The position numbers and the translations under genes are program-made. From Oscillospiraceae bacterium (lineage in GTDB: Bacteria > Bacillota_A > Clostridia > Oscillospirales > Oscillospiraceae), in assembly GCA_017516785.1 (NCBI GenBank), contig JAFXAV010000036.1:1-64000 (forward strand): 64,000 nucleotides of DNA, read 5' to 3'. The notes under the pieces were generated by a model. The model was given only the letters and a program-made list of their open reading frames with translations. It was not told the DNA's origin and ran no database searches. Position 1 is the first letter of the stretch. Every line of letters begins with the position of its first letter. Shown one piece after another: positions 6,902 through 15,158 of the stretch.

Positions 6902-8384
6902 ATGGAATCGGAATCAGGATAATCCGGTCAGACGGCATTTCCTCCGGAAGATTATTTGCCTTTCGGATTGCTCCCGCGGTGGAGCCTGTACGTTTTGCAA
7001 GTTCCCACATGTTTTCCCCACCCGGTCGGCAGAGAATCAGAGAAGGTCTGTCCTCATCCGCCTCCTGCATTTCCCCCAGTTCCAGTCCCGTCACCATAGG
7101 AAGACCTGCATCAGAAGTTGTACGGAGTTTCAGTCCCATCTGAGCACTGAGATTAAATCCATCTGCGGCAGGAATTGCCTGGGGTTCGCCCTGAGGATAA
7201 ACAGCTGCATCAATCCGGCATCCTTCACCTGCGGGAAGTTCCATCCTGGTTTCCCAGCGGGTATTGGCCGACTGCAAAGACCCATTCTCCCCATAATAGA
7301 GAGTCTGGAACATTCCCGGCATTTCCAGTTCCACCCCGTCAACAGTCCGCCGCTCTCTTGGAAAATCCGGCAGTATATTCACGTCCACCACTTCCCCGCT
7401 GTGTCCCTGCGCAGTCTGGGATACTTCAATACCCTCGCTTCGGTCTTCCAAGATAGACGGAAGCATCAGATTCTCAGGCTGAACAATTACTTCCCGCCGG
7501 GGACTGTAGGCATCCTCCACAATTTCAATCAACTCCCGGTCATCCACCAGATACTGGGCAACCAGACCGCATTTGAGACGAAGCTTCCCATCTTCCATGT
7601 CCAGCTCCAGAAGTGTGGTGCCAAAGCAGATATCCGCCCGTGCATCAGGACTGTAGGCATTTTCCAGCTCCGCAAACTGGGAAAAAGGTACTTCAAAATC
7701 GGATGTATGAATCCTGCCTTCGGTGCAGCAATAGACAAGATGAAGTTTTCCAAACCCGCGGAAGACTACCTTATTGGCCAGTACTCTGCAATCGGTGATT
7801 TCTGGACGAAGGGTATAACTCATCAGCTTGTTGATATCATTCAGACTCAGCTCCTCGTCTATCTGGAAAATTTTCTCCCCTGCCTCTTTGGGAAGCCGCA
7901 CCGGATAAATCCGTTTCAGAAGCTCCACATCCTCCGGCATTTCATCGGGACTGTACAGCAGTGCTTCACCAGGGCACAAAGCTTCTGCCATAGCCGCTGC
8001 ACCGGCTCGAACCATGAGTTTCCGGGCGGAAACCGTCCGGGCATCCACAAACCGCAGCAACGGACTGATCCGCAAGGGACCTTCCCGGTCAGCATCCATA
8101 TGTTCCCAGCGCAGCTGATAGGGAATCCAGGCATTCATGCACCGGGGTTCACTTCCATCCTCCGGTGCATAGAGAACCCATACCATTGCACCGCCCACCA
8201 CGGTTATGGTATCGCCCCGCCATTCCTTGCTGCGGATAATCATCTGACCCCAGCAGCAAAGGACACGGCCAATATCCGGCATTTCATCTGTCAGACGTAC
8301 TTCCTGAGTCAGTTCCTGGACGGCAGGTTCCCGTTTGACCCGCCGCAGACATGGTAGGCTTCTTTTCTTGAACTGCAATTCCAT
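6900..8384 (-). CDS. SipL-like spore protein (SPOCS/DUF3794 repeats plus LysM)
   Basis: 494 residues. The N-terminal and central parts contain repeated SPOCS (DUF3794) domains, recognisable from VQELTQEVRLTDEMPDIGRVL, the DINKLMSYTLRPEITDCRVLANKVVFRG block and VVDVNILPDFP. The last about 45 residues are a LysM domain (WELAKRTGSTAGAIRKANNL ... ILIPIP). This layout and length match SipL of Clostridioides difficile, which binds SpoIVA and anchors the spore coat through its LysM domain; other SPOCS-LysM coat proteins are also possible. AAGGAGTG precedes the ATG. A small membrane-protein gene lies 65 bases upstream on the same strand. Confidence 0.75.
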   Translation of the reverse strand: MELQFKKRSLPCLRRVKREPAVQELTQEVRLTDEMPDIGRVLCCWGQMIIRSKEWRGDTITVVGGAMVWVLYAPEDGSEPRCMNAWIPYQLRWEHMDADREGPLRISPLLRFVDARTVSARKLMVRAGAAAMAEALCPGEALLYSPDEMPEDVELLKRIYPVRLPKEAGEKIFQIDEELSLNDINKLMSYTLRPEITDCRVLANKVVFRGFGKLHLVYCCTEGRIHTSDFEVPFSQFAELENAYSPDARADICFGTTLLELDMEDGKLRLKCGLVAQYLVDDRELIEIVEDAYSPRREVIVQPENLMLPSILEDRSEGIEVSQTAQGHSGEVVDVNILPDFPRERRTVDGVELEMPGMFQTLYYGENGSLQSANTRWETRMELPAGEGCRIDAAVYPQGEPQAIPAADGFNLSAQMGLKLRTTSDAGLPMVTGLELGEMQEADEDRPSLILCRPGGENMWELAKRTGSTAGAIRKANNLPEEMPSDRIILIPIP

Positions 8385-8449
8385 AAAGAATCACTCCTTC
8401 ATATGCTTCGTTACAAAAGCATATGAGTCTGTGGACAGGTTTATGCCTG

Positions 8450-8599
8450 CTATTTCCTGCCCAGGATGCAGATTCCCAGAATCAGCAGACAAAGACCGCC
8501 GCATGTGCATAGAAGCCATGATTCGAGACACTTTCCGATCAGCAAACCAAGCCCAAAGCCCAGAAGAAGAGATCCTCTCAGGTGATTTTTCCTGCACAT
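8450..8599 (-). CDS. Small hydrophobic protein (49 aa)
   Basis: 49 codons, beginning MCRKNHLRGSLLLGFGLGLL and ending ILGICILGRK. It holds two short hydrophobic stretches (about residues 10-20 and 27-46) separated by GKCLES, with several Cys and Gly, so it is probably a small membrane hairpin. GGGGGTG lies five bases upstream of the ATG. It precedes the SipL-like gene by 65 bases on the same strand, suggesting a sporulation transcript. Its ribosome site lies in the 3' arm of the liv terminator stem and its ATG follows the T-run directly. I know similar short Gly/Leu/Cys proteins near SPOCS genes, but no assigned function. Confidence 0.6.
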   Translation of the reverse strand: MCRKNHLRGSLLLGFGLGLLIGKCLESWLLCTCGGLCLLILGICILGRK

Positions 8600-8634
8600 A
8601 AAAACACCCCCTGCACAACATATGCAGAGGGTGT
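8600..8634 (-). terminator. Terminator of the liv operon
   Basis: 12-bp stem with one mismatch (8604-8615 with 8623-8634), seven-base loop, then TTTTT on the minus strand running straight into the ATG of the 49-residue gene. Confidence 0.8.
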
Positions 8635-8645
8635 GTTTCGTTTTC

Positions 8646-9347
8646 TTAACCGCCCAGATAAGCCTTCTTAACTTCGTCAGAGGCAGCCAGTTCCTTGCCA
8701 GTACCGGTCAGGGTCACGCTGCCGGTTTCCAGAACGTATGCACGGTCTGCAATCTGCAGGGCCTTGGATGCGTTCTGCTCGACCAACAGGATAGTAGTGC
8801 CGTCAGCATGGAGCTGCTTGATAATGTCGAAAATCTGGTCAACCAGAATGGGAGCCAGGCCCATGGAGGGTTCATCCAGCATCATGAGTTTCGGATGACT
8901 CATCAGTGCACGGCTCATGGCCAGCATCTGCTGCTCACCGCCGGAGAGGGTGCCGGCAATCTGCTTGCGACGCTCCTTCAGACGGGGGAAATAGTTGAAA
9001 ACCCGCTCCAGGTCATCCTTGGAGACATCCTTGCGGATATAGGCGCCCATTTCCAGGTTTTCCTGGACAGACATCTGCAGGAAAATCCGGCGTCCCTCGG
9101 GAACGTGAGCCAGGCCGTAGCGCAGCAGCTTGTAGGCATCGGTATGGGAGATATCCTCACCCATGAACTCGATCTTACCGCTTCTGGGATGCATCAGGCC
9201 GGAGACAGTCTTCAAAATGGTGCTCTTACCGGCGCCATTGGCACCGATCAGGGCGACGATCTCACCCTCGCCAACTTCAAAGGAAACGCCTTTGATGGCA
9301 TGGATAGCGCCATAATAAACATGAATATCATCGATTTTCAGCATCAT
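8646..9347 (-). CDS. livF: Branched-chain amino acid ABC transporter, ATPase LivF
   Basis: 233-residue ATPase, the normal LivF length. Walker A GANGAGKST, the Q-loop, signature LSGGEQQM, Walker B MMLDEPSMGLAP and switch His (LLVEQNASKAL, where Asn-Ala replaces a plain His as is typical for LivF) are all present. It pairs with LivG on the cytoplasmic face of the LivHM channel and powers uptake. It is the last gene of livJHMGF, five bases after livG. The start has two adjacent ATG codons; the upstream one was taken. Confidence 0.93.
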   Translation of the reverse strand: MMLKIDDIHVYYGAIHAIKGVSFEVGEGEIVALIGANGAGKSTILKTVSGLMHPRSGKIEFMGEDISHTDAYKLLRYGLAHVPEGRRIFLQMSVQENLEMGAYIRKDVSKDDLERVFNYFPRLKERRKQIAGTLSGGEQQMLAMSRALMSHPKLMMLDEPSMGLAPILVDQIFDIIKQLHADGTTILLVEQNASKALQIADRAYVLETGSVTLTGTGKELAASDEVKKAYLGG

Positions 9348-9352
9348 TGCGC

Positions 9353-10178
<826 letters not shown>

Positions 10179-10186
<8 letters not shown>

Positions 10187-11255
10187 TGGTTCCTGCCTCC
10201 TTTCTCTTGCCGGTCATCTTTTCTTTAATTCTTCCCATCAGCATCTGAATGTAGCCCTTGATCTTGGGAGACCAGGTGCAGAGCATAACAACGATCAGAA
10301 CGATGGCATACAGGATCATACGGTAGTCTTCCAGGCCACGCATTGCTTCCGGCAGAATGTACAGTACCGTAGCGGAAATAACGCTGCCCAGAATATTGCC
10401 CATGCCGCCCAGAACCACGAAGACCAGAATGTTGATGGAGGTGTTAAAGTTGAACTTGGTTGCGGTGATGGAAGAATAGTTCAGGCCGAACAGGGCGCCT
10501 GCCATACCGGCCAGCACTGCGGAGACCACGAAAGCCTTCATGCGGAATGCGGTGACATTGATACCCACAGACTCAGCAGCAATGCGGTTATTCTTGATGG
10601 CCTTGATGGCGCGGCCTTCCTTGGAATTAATCAGATTCAAAACCACAAACAGAGTGAAGATGATAAGTGCAAAACCCATGGGGAAGCTTGCCAGCTTTTC
10701 GACGCCGGTAGCACCCTTGGGGCCTGCAATGATGTACTTGCCGCCTTCCAGCAGATCCATCTTGCTGGTGGAGATGGCGAAGTGGAAACCCTTGGAATCG
10801 GTGCCCACGTACATATTGCCAATGATGTTCTTCAGGATTTCACCGAAGGCCAGGGTAACGATAGCCAGGTAGTCGCCCCGCAGACGCAGAACAGGGATAC
10901 CGATCAGGAAACCCATGCCACCGGCGAGAATACCGCCAAAGATCATGGCAATCAGCAGACGGATCACTTCATTGGGAATCAGATTCTTCAGAAGGGCGGC
11001 GATCACAATACCGGAGAAAGCGCCGATGCCCATGAAACCCGCATGGCCCAGGCTCAGCTCACCGCAGACACCGACCAGCAGGTTCAGGGAAACTGCCAGA
11101 ACAATGTATGCACAGACAGGCACCAGATAGCCGTTGACAGAACTCTTCAGCATACCCTGAGAAGACATGACCTGCAGGATGATAAAGGCCACAGTGACCA
11201 TCAGATAGGTGGATGCGTTCTTGATGTTGTTTTTGTTTCGAAGCATGTTTTTCAT
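10179..11255 (-). CDS. livM: Branched-chain amino acid ABC transporter, permease LivM
   Basis: Membrane permease of 358 residues with about eight to ten hydrophobic segments and the LivM hallmarks GELSLGHAGFMGIGAFSG and LRLRGDYLAIVTLAFGEI. It forms the channel with LivH. The start at 11255 (MKNMLRNKN) was chosen because GAGGTG lies seven bases upstream; a GTG nine bases earlier is part of that site. Compared with E. coli LivM it lacks the N-terminal extension, as is usual in Firmicutes. Confidence 0.92.
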
Positions 11256-11265
11256 ATCCGTCACC

Positions 11266-12147
11266 TCACACCTTCTCCTGGACCTGCTTGCCCAAAAGAC
11301 CGGCCGGCTTAACCAACAGGATAATGATCAGAACACTGAACACCACGGCATCAGAGAACTGGGTAGAAATGTACTTCTTTGCAAAGGTCTCGATGATGCC
11401 GATCAGAATGCCGCCGATCATGGCGCCGGGGATGGAACCGATGCCGCCAAAGACAGCAGCAGTGAAAGCACGAATGCCAGGCATGGAACCGGTGGTGGGC
11501 TGCAGAGTGGGCACAGTGGAGCACAGCAGAACACCTGCCACTGCTGCCAGGGCAGAACCAATCGCAAACGTGGTGGAAATGGTCTGGTTAACGTTGATGC
11601 CCATCAGCTGAGCAGCATCACGGTCTTCAGATACAGCGCGCATGGCCTTGCCGGTACGGGTGGAGCCGGTGAACCAGGTCAGAACCACCATGACCAGAAT
11701 GGAAACCAGAACAGTGACCAGAACCTCGCCGGTGATGACCAGCTGGCCATTAAACAGGTGGATGGGTTCAAAGGTGACGATACTGGTAAAGTTCTTGGGA
11801 GCGGAGGACCAGATCAGTTGTGCTGCATTCTGCAAGAAATAGCTGACACCGATGGCGGTAATCAGAACGGCAAGGCTGGGAGTACCGCGCAGAGGCTTGT
11901 AAGCAAGACCCTCAATCAGAATACCCAGCAGAGTGCAGACGGCCATTGCAGCAACAATGGACACGATTGCAGGAAGTCCCAGGTAGCTGGTAACGCAGAA
12001 GGAAATATAGGCGCCCACCATGATGACGTCGCCGTGGGCAAAGTTCAGCATCTTTGCGATGCCATAGACCATGGTATAACCCAGCGCAATGATGGCATAC
12101 ACGGAGCCAATGCTGAGACCATTGATCAGATACTGTAACAGTTGCAT
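11266..12147 (-). CDS. livH: Branched-chain amino acid ABC transporter, permease LivH
   Basis: 293-residue permease with about eight hydrophobic segments. Family motifs: IGSVYAIIALGYTMVYGIAKMLNFAHGD near the N-terminus, AVSEDRDAAQLMGINV (the loop that contacts the ATPases) and FGGIGSIPGAMIGG. The ATG at 12147 follows AGAGAGGTAAGAT. The gene starts 114 bases after livJ, with a long hairpin in between, and ends ten bases before livM. Confidence 0.93.
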   Translation of the reverse strand: MQLLQYLINGLSIGSVYAIIALGYTMVYGIAKMLNFAHGDVIMVGAYISFCVTSYLGLPAIVSIVAAMAVCTLLGILIEGLAYKPLRGTPSLAVLITAIGVSYFLQNAAQLIWSSAPKNFTSIVTFEPIHLFNGQLVITGEVLVTVLVSILVMVVLTWFTGSTRTGKAMRAVSEDRDAAQLMGINVNQTISTTFAIGSALAAVAGVLLCSTVPTLQPTTGSMPGIRAFTAAVFGGIGSIPGAMIGGILIGIIETFAKKYISTQFSDAVVFSVLIIILLVKPAGLLGKQVQEKV

Positions 12148-12221
12148 ATCTTACCTCTCTTTCTCGACAGCCTATGACGGCGGCCGGATACAGCCGCTCT
12201 CATGGACTGTCGAACAGCGGT

Positions 12222-12253
12222 TTTGGGATGGGCAGATTTCTGCCCATCCCAAA
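12222..12253 (-). terminator. livJ-livH intercistronic hairpin
   Basis: Perfect 15-bp stem (12222-12236 with 12239-12253) eight bases past the livJ stop. No T-run follows on the minus strand, so it is more likely an RNA-stabilising or partial-termination element that keeps the binding-protein mRNA in excess. Confidence 0.6.
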
Positions 12254-12261
12254 GTGAAATT

Positions 12262-13425
12262 TTAAGCCATGGGAACGTAGACACCGTCAGTGATGACCAC
12301 TGCTGCAGGAGCCTTGGAGATCATGCCTTCCTCGTCCCAGGTCATGCCCTTGCCGGTCAGGCCGTCGAAGGTCAGGGAGCCAAATGCTTCGATCAGAGCG
12401 GCGCAGACATCAGCGGGAGCGGTGGTACCGTCGATACCAGCCTCGACGCATGCATTGTAGACAGCATAGACGCAGTCATAAGCATCGGCAGCAAACTGGT
12501 TGGGGATGCCACCGGTCTTTTCCTGATACTTGGCAACGAAGGACTTGGTAGCCTCATCGGAAGCGTTTGCATCGAAGGGAGTCATCAGTGCCAGACCTTC
12601 AGCCAGAGCAGTGTCGAAGCCTTCCACGGTCAGGATGCCGTCCATGCCGTCGCAGCCAAAGAAGCTGGGAGCGAAGCCGATCTTATTGGCGTAGGTCAGG
12701 ATCTGGGATGCCTCGGTGTAATAGATGGGCAGGAACACCATGGTAGTACCAGCGTCCTTGCACTGGGTAACCTGGGTGGACAGGTCGGACTTGGTATCGG
12801 CAGTGAAAGAAGTCTCAACAGCAATATTCAGGCCCAGCTCTTCAGCCTTACCCATGAAGCCTTCGTACAGGCCGGAGGAGTAGTCGTCGGAAGAGTCGTA
12901 GATGACACCGATAACTGCATCGGCCCAGTTGGAGGCGATGACCTCAGCAGCGGATGCACCCTGGTTGGGGTCGGTGAAGCACATCTGGAAGGTGGTGGGG
13001 CCGGCGGTTGCGACTTCCACAGCGGATGCGGAGGGAGTCAGCAGGAAGATTTCGTCATTGACGGTTTCGGGAGCAACAGCGTTGCAAGCGCCGGAGGTAA
13101 CGGTGCCGATGAAAACCTGCATGCCCCAGTCCTTCAGGATGTTGTAGCCGGAGATGGCCTTTTCGCCGTCGGCTTCGTCATCTTCGGACTTGAACTCAAT
13201 CTGCAGGCCGCCCAGAGCGTTGATCTCTTCGACAGCGATCTCGATACCTGCTTCAACAGCGGTGCCGTAAACAGCTGCGCCACCAGTCAGAGGGCCGGTC
13301 ATGCCGATCTTCAGGGCAGCTGCGCTGCCGTCAGCAGCGGGTTCGTTGCTGTTGCTGCCGCCGCAGCCAGCAAACATGGTGACTACCATCATAGCAGCCA
13401 GAATCAGTGCGATTGTCTTTTTCAT
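12262..13425 (-). CDS. livJ: Branched-chain amino acid ABC transporter, substrate-binding lipoprotein
   Basis: 387 residues. The N-terminus is a lipoprotein signal (MKKTIALILAAMMVVTMFAGCGG, Cys 21 lipidated), followed by a Ser/Asn/Glu-rich linker. The two-lobed periplasmic-binding fold of the Leu/Ile/Val family is recognisable from KIGMTGPLTGGAAVYGTAVEAGIEIAVEEINA and the FFGCDGMDG region. It captures amino acids outside the membrane for LivHM. AAAAGGAG precedes the ATG. Its leader carries a peptide rich in Ile/Leu/Val codons and an attenuator, which supports branched-chain amino acids as substrate rather than urea or amides. Confidence 0.92.
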   Translation of the reverse strand: MKKTIALILAAMMVVTMFAGCGGSNSNEPAADGSAAALKIGMTGPLTGGAAVYGTAVEAGIEIAVEEINALGGLQIEFKSEDDEADGEKAISGYNILKDWGMQVFIGTVTSGACNAVAPETVNDEIFLLTPSASAVEVATAGPTTFQMCFTDPNQGASAAEVIASNWADAVIGVIYDSSDDYSSGLYEGFMGKAEELGLNIAVETSFTADTKSDLSTQVTQCKDAGTTMVFLPIYYTEASQILTYANKIGFAPSFFGCDGMDGILTVEGFDTALAEGLALMTPFDANASDEATKSFVAKYQEKTGGIPNQFAADAYDCVYAVYNACVEAGIDGTTAPADVCAALIEAFGSLTFDGLTGKGMTWDEEGMISKAPAAVVITDGVYVPMA

Positions 13426-13460
13426 GTAAAAGTCTCCTTTTCCATTTCTTACAGATTATG

Positions 13461-13489
13461 AAAAAAGCGGCTACGTTTCCGTAACCGCC
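13461..13489 (-). terminator. liv attenuator terminator
   Basis: On the minus strand GGCGGTTACG-GAAA-CGTAGCCGC with one G-U pair, then TTTTTT, located between the leader peptide stop and livJ. The left arm (13480-13489) can instead pair with GTAACCG just after the leader stop (within 13509-13518), forming an antiterminator. Confidence 0.8.
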
Positions 13490-13521
13490 TGATCATACTA
13501 TGTATGTCCCGGTTACACTTT

Positions 13522-13662
13522 TCAGTCTGCCAGTAGGATGCGGACAAAAAGAGACACTACCTCATTGGCAGTGTCCAACCGGTTGATAATTCGCGCAGAG
13601 GAAGAAGCCGCTGCGGAGCAGTGGCAGAAAAACTGAGAAGAACTGTTATTTCTGGCAGTCAT
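13522..13662 (-). CDS. liv leader peptide (46 aa), branched-chain attenuation
   Basis: 46 codons beginning MTARNNSSS and ending EVVSLFVRILLAD. Ten of the last 22 codons encode Ile, Leu or Val (residues 25, 26, 29, 35, 36, 38, 40, 42, 43, 44), including an uncommon CTA. GGGAGG lies eight bases before the ATG, and the reading frame starts about 30 bases after a strong promoter. Codons 27-31 contain CCGGTTGGACAC, which can pair with GTGTAACCGG just after the stop, the classic segment 1:2 of an attenuator. Charged-tRNA shortage would stall the ribosome here and free the antiterminator. Known in principle from ilv/leu leaders; this instance is read directly from the sequence. Confidence 0.75.
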   Translation of the reverse strand: MTARNNSSSQFFCHCSAAASSSARIINRLDTANEVVSLFVRILLAD

Positions 13663-13692
13663 CTTCAATAACCTCCCTGACGAATTGAGGCT

Positions 13693-13730
13693 ATTGTATC
13701 TCACAGACGGACAAATGTCAATCTGTGAGA
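13693..13730 (-). promoter_or_regulatory. liv promoter with overlapping operator dyad
   Basis: TTGACA (13716-13721), 17-base spacer, TACAAT (13693-13698). A perfect 9-bp inverted repeat TCTCACAGA/TCTGTGAGA with 14-base spacing (13699-13707 and 13722-13730) brackets the -35 box, so a dimeric repressor site is likely in addition to attenuation. Confidence 0.8.
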
Positions 13731-13784
13731 TTACAAAAGATTGCCAAATGTATACAAGTTTTTTTGTGCAGTGTATACAACGAT

Positions 13785-15158
13785 TCACTCAGAATCCATC
13801 AAGTTTTTGCATGCGGCCAGGACTTTGCTAAGGATGGGAACGCAGGTGGAACTGCCATATCCGCCATTTTCCACAACAACCATGAACGCCAGAGGATATT
13901 CTTCGTCAGCTACAAAGCCTGCAAACATGGCATTGGGTTCCTGGTCCCCGCCCAGCTGGCTGGTGCCGGACTTGGCGCAGACCGTCAGACCGGGAAAATT
14001 CTTGGCGCCGTAGTTGTTTTCCACGTTATTGCGCATATATTCCCGCAAAATGACTGCAATTTCCTCAGACATAATGCGCTCAGACATCTGAGGCGCAGCT
14101 TCGTAGTTGATTTCGCCGTCACAGGTAACTGTGGATACCAAATGAGGCATTGCTGCCTGTCCGCCTCCAGCAATCATACCCATGAAGGTCATATAGCGGC
14201 AGGGATTGACCAGGTCGGTGTGCTGACCGATGGCACTCCAGGCAACCTGTACCTTGGATGCGCCTTCCAGATCGTAATTACCTCTTGCGGTGGTAATTCC
14301 GTCAAAACTGACAGGCTCCGTCACCTGAAACTGCTTCACGTATTCTTTCAGGGTGGATACACCCAGCTGATCGGCAATCTGAGCAAAAGCACAGTTGCAG
14401 GATCTCTGAAGGGCAGTTTTCAGGCTCAGATTACCATGGGCCTTTTCGCAGGTAACGTCATATGCGCCATACTCATAGTGACCGGTGCATTTGAAGCTCT
14501 GCTCCAGGATGTCCGGAATCGCATCCAGCGCTGCTGCGGTGGTTACCACCTTGAAAATAGAACCAGGCACATAGGCAGACTGGGTAAAGCGGTTTAAGTA
14601 CACACCCTCCCACTTACCGGAGGATTCATTTTCAATATCCGGAACATTGTCCGGGTCATAGTTGGGGGTTGTGACCGCGCAGAGAATCTCACCGGTTTTG
14701 TAATTGTACACAGCAACGGTTCCCTTCCGGTCACCCATCGCTTTCAGCGCGGCTTTCTGAACCTCAGAAGAGACTGTGAGAATTGCCTGCCCGCCGGCAC
14801 CGCCGTAGGAATAAAGACCGTCCACCAAATCGTAGCCGGTCATCTCCTTGGCATAATGGGATACCGCCGGAGCGCTGATGCGGCCTTCCCGGTCGCCCAA
14901 CCAATGGAGTGTGGCTTTCCGGATATCCGCATTCTCTGCATAGACGCGGTTCTCCGTAAGATCCAGAAGCATGCTGCCGTCCCGGTCCACCACCTGACCG
15001 CAGCCGATGTTGGAGCTGTTGTACACATGGGGAGAACCGGCAGAAATCACCCAGTCGTCAGCATAGACCACATATTCATAAAGGAAGAAACCCATGCCGC
15101 CCAGCAGCAGAACAACCAGTAGGAACAGGGCCCCGGCACGATTGGATATTCTATTCAT
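13785..15158 (-). CDS. Class B penicillin-binding protein (transpeptidase)
   Basis: 457 residues. An N-terminal membrane anchor (about 10-30) is followed by the pedestal and a C-terminal transpeptidase domain with SxxK (PGSIFK), SxN (SCN in QRSCNCAFAQ) and KSGT. It cross-links peptidoglycan outside the membrane. It is short for FtsI or PbpA types and has no PASTA domains. It overlaps the FHA-FtsW gene by eight bases; SEDS polymerase plus class B PBP is the standard functional pair. Whether it serves division, elongation or the spore cortex cannot be settled from sequence. Confidence 0.88.
   Translation of the reverse strand: MNRISNRAGALFLLVVLLLGGMGFFLYEYVVYADDWVISAGSPHVYNSSNIGCGQVVDRDGSMLLDLTENRVYAENADIRKATLHWLGDREGRISAPAVSHYAKEMTGYDLVDGLYSYGGAGGQAILTVSSEVQKAALKAMGDRKGTVAVYNYKTGEILCAVTTPNYDPDNVPDIENESSGKWEGVYLNRFTQSAYVPGSIFKVVTTAAALDAIPDILEQSFKCTGHYEYGAYDVTCEKAHGNLSLKTALQRSCNCAFAQIADQLGVSTLKEYVKQFQVTEPVSFDGITTARGNYDLEGASKVQVAWSAIGQHTDLVNPCRYMTFMGMIAGGGQAAMPHLVSTVTCDGEINYEAAPQMSERIMSEEIAVILREYMRNNVENNYGAKNFPGLTVCAKSGTSQLGGDQEPNAMFAGFVADEEYPLAFMVVVENGGYGSSTCVPILSKVLAACKNLMDSE

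Noticed and set aside
13425..13740. T-box riboswitch for branched-chain amino acids upstream of livJ
   Set aside because: The T-box core (AGGGTGGNACCGCG) and AGUA loop are absent; a peptide attenuator explains the region better.
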